Assembly: GCA_036924085.1 (NCBI GenBank)
Contig: JAVGWX010000001.1
Span: forward strand, 2,096,603 to 2,160,602
Source: Ariolimax columbianus
Taxonomy: Eukaryota; Mollusca; Gastropoda; Stylommatophora; Arionidae
Length of the DNA: 64,000 nucleotides
Reading direction: 5' to 3'
The notes under the pieces were generated by a model. That model was not told the DNA's origin. It saw only the letters and a list, made by a program, of their open reading frames with translations, and searched no databases. The position numbers and the translations under genes are program-made. Position 1 is the first letter of the stretch. Each line of letters opens with the position of its first letter. Below, piece after piece: positions 10,195 to 20,749 of this stretch.

Positions 10195-10786
10195 TGCAGA
10201 AGGGAGGAAGTTGTTGAGTGACAGGATCGTGAGTCCAGGAAGTTGTTGAGTGACAGGATCGTGTGTCCAGGAAGTTGTTGAGTGACAGGATCGTGTGTCC
10301 CGGAAGATGTTGAGTGACAGGATCGTGTGTCCAGGAAGTTGTTGATTGACAGGATCGTGTGTCCAGGAAGTTGTTGATTGACAGGATCGTGTGTCCAGGA
10401 AGTTGTTGATTGACAGGATCGTGTGTCCAAAAAGTTGTTAAGTGACAGGATCGTGTATCCAGTAAGTTGTTGAGTGACAGGATCGTGTGTCCAGGAAGTT
10501 GTTGAGTGACAGGATCGTGTGTCCAGAAAGTTGTTGATTGACAGGATCGTGTGTCCAGAAAGTTGTTGATTGACAGGATCGTGTGTCTGTCCAGGAAGTT
10601 GTTGATTGATAGGATCGTGTGTCCAGGAAGTTGTTGAGTGACAGGATCGTGTGTCCAGGAAGTTGTTGAGTGACAGGATCGTGTGTCCAGGAAGTTGTTG
10701 AGTGACAGGATCGTTTGTCCAGGAAGTTGTTCAGTGACAGGATCGTGTGTCCAGGAAGATGTTAATTGACAGGATCGTGTGTCCAG
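10195..10786. repeat. 32-bp minisatellite, about 18 copies
   Basis: The unit is AGGAAGTTGTTGAGTGACAG plus GATCGTGTGTCC. GAGTG and GATTG forms occur in runs. One copy has a 4-bp duplication (GTCTGTCC, near 10587). Confidence 0.97.
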
Positions 10787-10807
10787 TTGTGTAGAACTTG
10801 ATATTGT

Positions 10808-11130
10808 ATTAAATGGGGGCAGGTTATCGATGCAGGAGGAGGTAACGTTTGTGAGAGCAAGTTGTGGTAGCAGGTTACGGTTGTGGTAAAAGGTTGTGAG
10901 AGCAGGTTACGGTTGTGGTAATAGGTTGTGGAAGCAGGTTACGGTTGTGGTGACAGGTTGTGGGAGCAGGTTACGGTTGTGGTAACAGATTGTGGAAGCA
11001 GGTTACGGTTGTGGTAACAGGTTGTGGGAGCAGGTTACGGTTGTGGTAACAGGTTGTGGGAGCAGGTTGTAAGAGCATGTTACGGTTGTGGGAGCAGGTT
11101 GTAAGAGCAGGTTACGGTTGTGGGAGCAGG
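10808..11130. repeat. About 32-bp minisatellite, about 10 copies
   Basis: The unit alternates GTTACGGTTGTGGTAACAG and GTTGTGGGAGCAG. The last copies drop one half and use GTTGTAAGAGCAG. Confidence 0.95.
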
Positions 11131-11219
11131 TAAGAGGAATAAAAGCAATATGAATGATATGACATGCTGTGTAACTAGTGACGGATACAACCATCGTGTC
11201 GTGGCATGGGGTGGCTAGG

Positions 11220-11345
11220 ATGATGAGAGAGATTAAGATGATAATGGTGATGATGATGGTGATGATGATAATGGTGATGATTGTAATAACTTATAACGAT
11301 GACCATGATAACAACGGTAATGCTGACTGTGATAATGAAAACGAT
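11220..11345. repeat. GAT/GGT trinucleotide-rich patch
   Basis: Imperfect GATGATGGTGAT-type repeats grade into AACGATGACCATGATAAC. Confidence 0.85.
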
Positions 11346-11760
11346 AATGCAGGCCCCCTTTTTGGTCTGGCTCTGTTGCACTTTCCTGACACAGAAAAGA
11401 GCAAATATGTCGAGTAAGAGGACACACGAGAGATTAGGCGCTCAGATAAGATATAGATGTCTAGTTATCGAATTGAGGAAGTGATACTCGTCTGGCCTGC
11501 TAGCGTTGTCCCTCATGCTCTGGAGGGATACTTGCTGCATTCTAGCAAAGAAGAAAGCAAACAGCGGACTTAATTTAAGGATGGTCGACTGAGTGTATTT
11601 GCTCATTCATTAATGAGATCTGGGATGGGTTAGACGGTCAGGATAGGATCTATTGAGTTGTCTGACGTTCTGGTGAACATGGGCATTAGGTAGAGTTGTC
11701 TCAAACAACGTCTGGTCGTCTTGTGCATGCAAATACTGCAAGGTTATGTTAGGATACAGA
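11346..11760. other. No gene recognised
   Basis: Mixed-composition sequence between arrays. Short open frames on both strands show no familiar motif. Confidence 0.5.
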
Positions 11761-11764
11761 TTGG

Positions 11765-12120
11765 TTAGGCAGCATATGAGACATACGGACCTGTTTGTAG
11801 ACACACGTAATACATACAGCCATGTTTGTAGACAAACGTGAGACATATAGGCACATGTTTAAAGTCACACGTCAGATACATAGACACATGTTTGTAGACC
11901 CACGTGAGACACACATACATGTCTGTGCAGACTACTGAGGCATACATACTTCATTAATTACTTACTTCAGACATGCATGCAGGTTTGTAGGCAGATGCGA
12001 GACATTCAGACATATATGTAGACACGATGTAGACAGGTGCGAGGCATACAGACATATCTGTAGACACGATGTAGACAGGTGCGAGGCATACAGACATATC
12101 TATAGACACGATGTAGATAT
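11765..12120. repeat. Two related minisatellites (about 35 and 42 bp)
   Basis: The left part repeats CATGTTTGTAGACACACGTG at about 35-bp steps with much divergence. The right part (about 12005-12115) repeats TAGACACGATGTAGACAGGT and GCGAGGCATACAGACATATC at 42 bp. Shared GTAGACAC and GAGACAT words suggest a common source. Confidence 0.85.
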
Positions 12121-12164
12121 ACAGCTTCTGAATAATGACATGGTCTGTAAGTCTGTGTGCGCTT

Positions 12165-12228
12165 AGGGGCTTAAGTGTGTGTGTATGTGTGTGTTTGTGC
12201 GTGTGTGAGTGCGGTGCGTGTGTATGTG

Positions 12229-12268
<40 letters not shown>

Positions 12269-12275
12269 AGATAGA
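12165..12275. repeat. GT then GA microsatellite
   Basis: A GTGTGTGTATGTGTGTG stretch is followed by an (AG)n run. Confidence 0.9.
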
Positions 12276-12650
12276 GACGGTGTGGATCGATGCAATGTTC
12301 TTTCACACATAAGGCTGACCGACATCATATGTGATGTTTAGAGACCTGGTAGTCTATAAGTGTGTCACCTTCGGACCACGGCAAGCCTCGAGATCAGATG
12401 AAACGTACACTGACCAAATCTCACACTCGTGCTCCTGGCAACTTTCTTTCTTACAGCAGCCTGACCAACGAGATGGGGAACGATAGCCTGATGCCTATTA
12501 ATGAACCAAGTGACAAACGTTATTTTGTATTTCAGCCAGGAGTACCCAGGTCCACCTTCCTATTTACGCCCCTGGATTTAAGAGAGCACTAACACCTCTT
12601 AGGAAAGCAAATATCGTTAGGAGGGAAATATTCAGTACGTTTAGCTTTCA
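12276..12650. other. No recognised gene; 76-codon open frame
   Basis: An open frame at 12362-12592 (+) starts MSPSDHGKPRDQMKR. It is not repeat-driven, but has no motif I recognise and no visible splice or promoter context. Confidence 0.3.
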
Positions 12651-12654
12651 ACAG

Positions 12655-14010
12655 TATCAGCTGGATCAACACCAAGTACAACAACAGCATTAACAACAAG
12701 AACAACAACACCAAGAACAAAATTAACAAAATCATCAGCAACAATATTAACAACACCAACAACATCGACAACAACATCAATAACAACAACAACATTAACA
12801 ACAATATCAACGACAACATCGACAACAACATTAACAATAACATCAACAACACCATAAAAACAATATCAACAACAACACCAACAACATCGACAACAATATC
12901 AACAAAAAATATTAACAATATCAACAACAACACCAACAACATCGACAACAACATTAACAATAACATCAAAAACACCATAAAAACAATATCAACAACAACA
13001 CCAACAACATCGACAACAACATCAACAGCACCCTTAACAACAATATCAACAACAACCCCAAAAACATCGACAACAACATCTACAACAACATCAATAACAA
13101 TATCAACAACAGCACCAATAACATCGACAACAATATCAACAACAATATCAACAACAACGCCAACAACATCGACAACCACATCAACAACAACAACAATAAC
13201 AACAACAATATCAACAAAATATTAACAACAACACCAACACCACTATCAACAACAATATCAACAACAATATCAACAACATCGACAACAACATCGACAACAA
13301 CATCAACAACAACAACAATATCAACAAAAATATTTACATCAATAAAACCAAAAATATCAGCAACATCAACAAGACTAACAACAACAATAACAACAACAAT
13401 AACAACAACAATAATAACAACAATAACAACAACACTAACAACAACAATAACAACAACAATAACAACAACAATAACAACAACAATAACATCAACAATAACA
13501 ACAACAATAACAACAACACTAACAACAACAATAACAACAGCAATAACAACAAGAATAACAACAACAATAACAACAACACTAACAACAACAATAACAACAA
13601 CACTAACAACAACAATAACAACAACACTAACAACATCAACAACAACAACAAATCAACAAAAATATTTACATCAATAAAACCAAAAATATCAGCAACATCA
13701 ACAAGACTAACAACAACAATAACAACAACAATAACAACAACACTAACACCAACAATAACAACAACAATAACAATAAAACTAACAACAACAATAACAACAA
13801 CAATAGCAACAACACTAACAACAACAATAACAACAATAACAACAACAATAACAACAACAATAACAACAATAATAACAACACTAACAACAACAATAACAAC
13901 AACAATAACAACAACACTAACAACAACAATAACAACAATCCTAACAACAACACTAACAACAACACTAACAACAACAAAAACAACAACAATAACAACAACA
14001 ATAACAACAT
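12655..14010. repeat. AAC/AAT trinucleotide satellite with internal duplications
   Basis: About 1.36 kb of CAACAACATCAACAACAAT-type sequence. Left of 13.3 kb it is richer in ATC and GAC triplets; right of it is nearly pure AACAACAAT. A non-repetitive tag (AAAATATTTACATCAATAAA and onward) occurs at 13321 and again at 13653, so a 332-bp block was duplicated. Minus-frame poly-leucine/valine ORFs are by-products. Confidence 0.96.
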
Positions 14011-14435
14011 TAGTTTGGACAAAACTGCTACACCCTCATTATTGATATCATTATCTCCTTTTACACAGGCGTGCCGCAGCTGGCGTGGGCGACTATGCCC
14101 CTTAGCACATTTTTCCTAACATTTTCAGTTTAATGGAGTTTAGCATTGCCGCCCATACGATACGAGGTTCAACTATTAAGTGTCTGAAGTTACCCTTCAT
14201 TTATTTCCTAAACATATGGGTCTGTGGCCGCAATATGGCTGTACTGATAATGTGTCACTACACACAATTTCTTTTTATATCTTTCTCCACCAAATGACTG
14301 TGTCAAGATGCCATATTTCTTTCTCTTCATCTTGATGTCATTATATCTCGACATCTTACATTTCTTTCTCTTCATCTTGATGAAATGAATGAATGTAACA
14401 TTACCCATTTCCTACATTTTCTTTTATGGAATACT
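14011..14435. other. No gene recognised
   Basis: AT-rich sequence. CTTTCTCTTCATCTTGATG occurs twice between 14320 and 14385. Confidence 0.5.
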
Positions 14436-14439
14436 TGAC

Positions 14440-15312
14440 AAGTACATTTATAAAGCACACTTGACAAGTACATTTATATAGCACACTTGACAAGTACATT
14501 TATATAGCACACTTGACAAGTACATTTATATAGCACACTTGACAAGTACATTTATATAGCACACTTGACAAGTACATTTATATAGCACACTTGACAAGTA
14601 CATTTATATAGCACACTTGACAAGTACATTTATATAGCACACTTGTCAAGTACATTTATATAGCACACTTGACAAGTACATTTATATAGCACACTTGTCA
14701 AGTACATTTATATAGCACACTTGTCAAGTACATTTATATAGCACACTTGACAAGTACATTTATATAGCACACTTGACAAGTACATTTATATAGCACACTT
14801 GACAAGTACATTTATATAGCACACTTGACAAGTACATTTATATAGCACACTTGACAAGTACATTTATATAGCACACTTGTCAAGTACATTTATATAGCAC
14901 ACTTGACAAGTACATTTATATAGCACACTTGTCAAGTACATTTATATAGCACACTTGTCAAGTACATTTATATAGCACACTTGACAAGTACATTTATATA
15001 GCACACTTGACAAGTACATTTATATAGCACACTTGTCAAGTACATTTATATAGCACACTTGTCAAGTACATTTATATAGCACACTTGTCAAGTATATTTA
15101 TATAGCACACTTGTCAAGTACATTTATATAGCACACTTGTCAAGTATATTTATATAGCACACTTGTCAAGTACATTTATATAGCACACTTGTCAAGTACA
15201 TTTATATAGCACACTTGACAAGTACATTTATATAGCACACTTGTCAAGTATATTTATATAGCACACTTGTCAAGTACATTTATATAGCACACTTGACAAG
15301 TACATTTATACA
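14440..15312. repeat. 26-bp minisatellite with palindromic core, 34 copies
   Basis: The unit is ACTTGACAAGTACATTTATA plus TAGCAC. The first 11 bases are an inverted repeat, ACTTG-W-CAAGT, and the main variable position is its central base: A in 19 copies and T in 15. A second variant, GTATATT for GTACATT, occurs three times and only in copies with T. Confidence 0.97.
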
Positions 15313-15760
15313 GAACAATAACTAAACTAGGAACAATAGATATTGTGCAATGATTTCCGCGGTCCAATCAGCTCTTTACCTCACCCTGATGGTGCACCCC
15401 TTCTCCCCCTCAATGTTCACCATTCGTTCGTCGAGGCAAGGGTGGGGTCATGTTTAGGATTGCCGGTGGGCGTGTAATAACACAGCGTCAACGTCTGGTA
15501 GTTGTGATTATCCGGTGTTGACAATAACAGGTTTGCAATTGAGATAATCTATATGTCAGAGGTTCACTTCTTCAACTCCTTAAAGACTGATCAGCGGGTT
15601 TCTTCCGACAATCTCAGCTCAGGTAAATACGCTTTAGAAGACAATCTGTTTTTCCGGACACACAACAACCTGCCTTCCTATGACAGAACCTGCGTACAGC
15701 CAGCCCTCTTGTATGCTCACCTCAAGGTGTACACGGGAAAGTCATCAGAGCACGTTAACA
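15313..15760. other. No gene recognised; 76-codon open frame
   Basis: An open frame at 15553-15783 (+) reads MSEVHFFNSLKTDQRVSS. It runs into the next array and no family is recognised. Confidence 0.3.
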
Positions 15761-15764
15761 CACA

Positions 15765-16475
15765 CACATACATCAAACATTAGCCCACAAAAACACATAG
15801 AACGTTAGGACACACAAACACATAGAACGTTAGCACATACACACATCAAACGTTAGTACACAAACACACATCAAGCATTAGCACACACACACATCAAACG
15901 TTAGCAAACACACATAGAACGATAGCACACACACACATATAGAACGTTAGCACACACACAAACATAAAACGTTAGCACACACACATTAAACGTTAGCACA
16001 CACACACATATAGAACGTTAGCACACACACAAACATAAAACGTTAGCACAAACATATAAAACGTTAGCACAAACACATAAAACGTTAGCCCAACACATAA
16101 AACGTTAGCACACACACAAACACATAAAACGTTAGCACAAACACATAAAACGTTAGCACACACACAGACACATAAAACGTTAGCACAAACACATAAAACG
16201 TTAGCACACACACAAACACATAAAACGTTAGCACAAACACATAAAACGTTAGCACACACACAAACACATAAAACGTTAGCACAAACACATAAAACGTTAG
16301 CACAAACACATAAAACGTTAGCACGGACACATAAAACGTTATCACACACACAAACACATAAAACGTTAGCACAAACACATAAAACGTTAGCACAAACACA
16401 TAAAACGTTAGCACAAACACATAAAACGTTAGCACACACACAAACACATCAAAGGTTAGCACACACACACATAAC
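15765..16475. repeat. Minisatellite ACGTTAGCACAAACACATAA, 20-27 bp units
   Basis: The core AACGTTAGCACA is constant. Spacing changes with the number of CA steps (about 21 or 27 bp in the right half). About 30 copies abut the mariner element on the right. Confidence 0.95.
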
Positions 16476-16544
16476 ATATTACCACAGTCAAGCACAGACA
16501 ATCAAATCATACTAACAGACAGCAACATATACGATTGACGTTCA

Positions 16545-16941
16545 AGTCAGACCGGGACTTTTTTGTATGGAAATTTTTAATTTTTTCTGCTTTTTTTTCT
16601 AAATTATCTTTTGCGTCATTTATGCATTTATCCCAGCATTTTTGTAATAATAGAAAAGCTTGAGCGTAGAAAGATTTGTCAGTAAGTCTGAACCAATCCA
16701 GGATAGCCTGTTTCTCTTGATCATTAGTGCTAAAATAGTGATCTCCCAGGAATTTGTTTACGGGTCCAAATAGGCAGAAATCGCTAGGAGCTGTCTGGGC
16801 TGTACGGTGCAGGTAGCCGAGTTGCTGCAGATAGCGCATAGTGCGGTGAGCGGTATGAGGTCGACCGTGTTCTTGCAGGACAGAACGCCCTTTGTCATCA
16901 AATCCAACGTGCACTAACCTTCCGAAAATGCAAATGCTCAT
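16545..16941 (-). pseudogene. mariner transposase, C-terminal half
   Basis: The minus frame reads LVHVGFDDKGRSVLQEHGRP then HTAHRTMRYLQQLGYL, and later APSDFCLFGPVNKFLGDHYF. QEHGRPHTA stands where mariner transposases have the second catalytic aspartate (consensus HDNARPH), so that residue is lost. The third catalytic position, PSDFxLFG, is intact. The ending WDKCI corresponds to the usual W-x-KC-x near the C-terminus, but the frame continues about 40 residues further. The first catalytic aspartate is missing with the deleted middle. The protein cannot be active. Confidence 0.85.
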
Positions 16942-17300
16942 GAGGAATAGTGTTCACAGCACCCAGAGAAAATAGTGTTCACAGCACCCAGAGAAAGATT
17001 TGCCTCTTGTGAAGAATATTGTTCACAGCACCCAGAGAAAATAGTGTTCACAGCACCCAGAGAAAATAGTGTTCACAGCACCCAGAGAAAATAGTGTTCA
17101 CAGCACCAAGATAAAGATTTGCCTTTTGTGAAGAATATTGTTCACATCACCCAGAGAAAATAGTGTTCACAGCACCCAGAGAAAATATTGTTCACAGCAC
17201 CAAGATAAATATTTGCCTCTTGTGAAGAATATTGTTCACAACACCCAGAGAAAATAGTGTTCACCGCAATCAGAGAAAATAGTGTTCACAGCACTCAGAG
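16942..17300. repeat. 25-bp minisatellite made from mariner codons (plus 44-bp long form)
   Basis: The unit is GTTCACAGCACCCAGAGAAA plus ATAGT. On the minus strand this is TCTCTGGGTGCTGTGAACAC, coding for SLGAVNT of the second helix-turn-helix. A longer form adds GATTTGCCTCTTGTGAAGAA, which in the same direction codes for ILHKRQI, the residues expected next. Confidence 0.9.
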
Positions 17301-17600
17301 AAAGACTTGCCTCTTGTGCAATGTCGCGACAGGTTATGCCTTAACTGTTCGGGAAAAGGCGTTCCACAATCTGGATATTCCCAGGAATGAATGTGGTGGA
17401 TTGGGAGTGACCACGGCTGGGATCATCACTCACGGATGTTCGTGCCTTCTCTAAAACGTTTACACAATTCAACTGTCTTACTGTGGCTGAGTGTCTCAGT
17501 GTGCTTGCAGTCTCCTGTATATGTCTGCAGGTTTCACGCCTTCTTTCACAAGAAACTTCATCACAACACGCTGATCCATGCAAGCACTTACAGTGTTGTC
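17290..17600 (-). pseudogene. mariner transposase, N-terminal half
   Basis: The minus frame reads LNCVNVLEKARTSVSDDPSR and GHSQSTT, then NIQIVERLF, and after a stop CRDIAQEASLSLSAVNTIF. The order is the D-x-PR-x-GRPS linker after the first helix-turn-helix, then I-x-x-V-x-x-L, then the second helix-turn-helix. The reading flows into the 25-bp array, whose unit repeats the last words. Confidence 0.75.
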
Positions 17601-17765
17601 CGCCATTTGTATTTATCTGTCACGTGACTGCCCCATGGCGAGTGGGCCGCCTAGCAGTGATAGGACACAAGTGCCCCTAACTAATGATAGTAGTTCCATC
17701 CCGCTATAACCCACTCAGGCAGAACTAGTACAAAAAGTCCCGGCTTGACTTAAACGCCACTCATA

Positions 17766-18087
17766 CATATTACATAATACTGTGCAGCCATCTTGGCGAC
17801 ATGCAGACAAGTGTATGGGGCCACATCATACTGGCCTTGTGAATTCTTGTGTTGACATTATTTTCATAAGCTTCAATGTTGAACTGCACAAAGTATCCAT
17901 CGACTCACATCGCATGTATGTTAAGAGATTCATAGTTGACTGGGAGACGAGTATTATGTGGCCTAAGGGAAGAAAGCGCTGGCGGCACATTTCCAGTGTT
18001 GTCCCAGACCAGGCACAGATACAAGCTTGCCCTGAGAATTGATCGTTTTAACCAGGAGAGTTTTCTTACCTTCAAATTGTTGTTTGA
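17766..18087. other. No gene recognised
   Basis: Flank of the mariner; no motif seen. Confidence 0.5.
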
Positions 18088-19450
18088 GTGATGTGGCGAT
18101 GGTTGTCTGTATCAGAGTAGTGTCTGTCTCAGAGTAGTGTGTGCCCAAAAGGGTTGTCTGTCTCAGAGTAGTGTGTGCCCCATAGGGTTGTCTGTCTCAG
18201 AGACATGTGCCCCAAATGGTTGTCTGTCTCAGAGACATGTGCCCCAGAGGGTTGTCTGTCTCAGAGTAGTGTGTGCCCGAGAAGGTTGTCTGTCTTAGAG
18301 CTGTATGTGCCGCAAAGGGTTGTCTGTCTCAGAGTAGTGTGTGCCCCAAAGGGTTGTCTGTCTCACAGTAGTGTGTCCCCCAAAGGGTTGTCTTTCTCAG
18401 AGACATGTATCCCAGAGGGATGTCTGTCTCAGAATTGTGTGCCCAAAGGGTTGTCTGTCTCAGAGTAACGTTTGCCCCCAAAGGGTTGTCTGTCTCAGAG
18501 TAGTGTATGCCCCAAAGGGTTATCTGTCTCAGAGACAAATATCCTAGAGGGTTGTCTGTCCCTGAGACATGTGCCCCAAAGGGTTGTCTGTCTCAGAGTA
18601 GTGTGTGCCCCAAAGGGTTGTCTTTCTCAGAGCAGTATGCGCCCCAAAGGGTATCTGTCTCAGAGTAGTGTGTGCCCCAAAGGGTTGTCTGTCTCAGAGT
18701 AGTGAGTGCCCCAGAGGGTTGTCTGTCTCAGAGTAGTAAGTGCCTCAGAGGGTTGTCTGTCTCAGAGACATGTATCCCAGAGGAATGTCTGTCTCAGAAA
18801 CATGTGCCCAAAGGGTTGTCTGTCTCAGAGTAGTGAGTGCCTCAGAGGGTTGTCTGTCTCAGAGACATGTATCCCAGAGGGTTATCTGTCTCAGAGACAA
18901 ATATCCCAGAGGGTTGTCTGTCCCTGAGACATGTGCCCCAAAGGGTTGTCTGTCTCAGAGTAGTGTGTGCCCCAAAGGATTGTCTATCTCAGAGCAGTAT
19001 GTGCCCCAAAGGGTATCTGTCTCAGAGTAGTGTGGGCCCCAAAGGGTTGTCTGTCTCAGAGTAGTGAGTGTCCCAGAGGGTTGTCTGTCTCAGAGTAGTG
19101 AGTGCCTCAGAGGGTTGTCTGTCTCAGAGTAGTGAGTGCCCCAGAGGGTTGTCTGTCTCAGAGTAGTGAGTGCCCCAGAGGGTTGTCTGTCTCAGAGTAG
19201 TGAGTGCCTCAGAGGGTTGTCTGTCTCAGAGTAGTGAGTGCCCCAGAGGGTTGTCTGTTTCAGAGTAGTGAGTGTCCCAAAGGGTTGTCTGTCTCGGAGT
19301 AGTGTGTGCCCCAGATTGTCTGTATCAGAGACATGTGTCCCAGAGAATTGTCTTTCTCAGAGACATGTGCCCCAGAGAGTTGTCTGTCTCAGAGTAGTGT
19401 GTGTCAGACTTGTCTGTCTAAGATTGTTGTCTACTCTCGAATGCTGTTTG
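18088..19450. repeat. About 34-bp minisatellite, about 40 copies
   Basis: The core is GGGTTGTCTGTCTCAGAGTA plus GTGTGTGCCCCAAA. CCAAAGG and CCAGAGG forms and an ACATGTATCC alternative are intermixed. Blocks around 18470-18700 and 18880-19050 repeat the same order of variants, so multi-unit segments were duplicated. Confidence 0.95.
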
Positions 19451-19564
19451 TCCTAGAGTCATCTCAGATTAGTCTCGCATGTGCTGCCTCATAGCGTTAT
19501 CTTCCCATAAATGTGTCTCTACATCGTCTTATCCTGGCCATTAATCGTGTCTGTCCATCGTGGT

Positions 19565-19890
19565 GTCTGCCCTATAATCTTGTCTGTCCTATAATCTTGT
19601 CTGCCCTATAATCTTGTCTGCCCTATAATCTTCTCTGTCCTATAATCTTGTCTGCCCTATAATTTTCTCTGCCCTGTAATCTTGAATGCCCTATAATCCT
19701 GCCTGCCCTTTAATATTCTCTGTCCTATAATCGTGTCTGCCCTATAATCTTGTCTGCCCTTTAATCTTGTCTGCCCTATAATCTTGTCTGCCCTATAATC
19801 TTGTCTGCCCTATAATCTTGTCTGCCCAATAATCTTGTCTGCCCTTTAATCGTGTCTGCCCTATACTCCTGTCTGCCCTATAATCTTGTC
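19565..19890. repeat. 17-bp minisatellite, about 19 copies
   Basis: The unit is CTTGTCTGCCCTATAAT with scattered substitutions. Confidence 0.95.
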
Positions 19891-20255
19891 AGCCTCAGAA
19901 ATGTATCCTATAAGTTACCAGTTTCATTTCTCTCAGAAACTATCTCTCTATCCCGATGTGAAAATATTGATCTACCAAGATGTTGCATCCCTCGGACGAG
20001 TCCTTGAGTCTATGTTTCATCGTGTTACAGCGCGGCTCGATTCCCCGTCCATACTTTCCTGATGTGGTCGATGTACTCACCTATTTCAGTCGCACAGAGA
20101 GTTAATATTGGAACACAACAATATGTAACCTACGACCAACTTTCGATGCTCAGTCGAAGAAAATTCAATTAGGGTTTCACCTATGTGTGGGCTGGCTACG
20201 CTGGTGTCTTATTCCGTTATGACAATTCAGCTGAGGAATGGTAGACACGTGACAA
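19891..20255. other. No gene recognised
   Basis: Unassigned sequence leading into a LINE RT scrap. The RT frame cannot be followed left of about 20256. Confidence 0.4.
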
Positions 20256-20745
20256 GTACTGTTCCAGAGAAAGCTTTTGATGGAGTAAGTAGAGAAGTAC
20301 TTTGAGGGAGTCTGATGGAGTAAGTAGAGAAGTACTTTGAGGGAGTCTGATGGAGTAAGCAGGGAAGTACTTTGAGGGTGTCTGATGGAGTAAGTAGGGG
20401 AGTACTTTGAGGGAGTCTGGTGGAGTAAGTAGGGAAGTACTTTGAGCGAGTCTGATGGAGTAAGTAGGGAAGTGATTTGAGCGAGTCTAATGGAGTAAGT
20501 AGGGGAGTACTTTGAGCGAGTCTGATGGAGTAAGTAAGGAAGTACTTTGAGTGAGTCTGATGGAGTAAGTAGGGGAGTACTTTGAGCGAGTCTGATGGAA
20601 TACGAGATACAAGAACGACTTATGGATAGTGGCATGACCTTGTACAGTTTGGTGACAAATGCAGTAAAGACTGTTCTTAGAATCAACCACACGAGTACGA
20701 CAGGGCTGGCTGTCCGCTCTCACCACTGCTGTTTACCATTTAACT
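20256..20745 (+). pseudogene. LINE reverse transcriptase scrap (KAFD to QGxPLSPLLF)
   Basis: At 20264-20281 the plus frame reads KAFDG, matching RT motif A, followed by VSREVL. After the internal 35-bp array it continues SLMEYEIQERLMDSGMTLYS and VTNAVKTVLRINHTSTT, then RQG and, after a small frame change, CPLSPLLFT, the conserved RT motif B region. The spacing from KAFD to RQG-PLSPLLF, array excluded, is normal for LINE RTs. No DD box follows: at about 20745 the sequence switches to the 3' end of an opposite-strand CR1-like LINE. Confidence 0.75.
20282..20600. repeat. 35-bp minisatellite made from RT motif-A codons, about 9 copies
   Basis: The unit is GGAGTAAGTAGAGAAGTACT plus TTGAGGGAGTCTGAT. 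It equals the codons for GVSREVL and the following ESLM segment of the host RT. The first and last copies grade into the RT reading on both sides. Confidence 0.9.
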
Positions 20746-20749
20746 TAAC

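Larger units (their letters stand above)
16530..17765 (-). mobile_element. mariner-like transposon with both inverted ends
   Basis: The left end (16532 onward, after a TA) reads CGATTGACGTTCAAGTCAGA; the right end read inwards on the minus strand from 17763 gives TGAGTGGCGTTTAAGTCAAG. The two match at about 22 of the first 29 positions, including CCGGGAC just inside, and both are flanked by TA, the mariner target site. Between them lie minus-strand transposase pieces and a 25-bp array. The length (about 1.23 kb) is near normal for mariner only because the array replaces a deleted catalytic part. Confidence 0.85.

Noticed and set aside
12655..14010. Poly-leucine/valine membrane protein frames
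   Set aside because: They are direct translations of AAC/AAT trinucleotide repeats.
14440..15312. CRISPR-like array
   Set aside because: No unique spacers; units are contiguous 26-bp repeats, and the genome is of animal type.
16490..16530. Origin of the 15.77-16.48 kb array from the neighbouring mariner
   Set aside because: The ACGTTAGCACA unit has no match in the transposon sequence; adjacency alone is not evidence.
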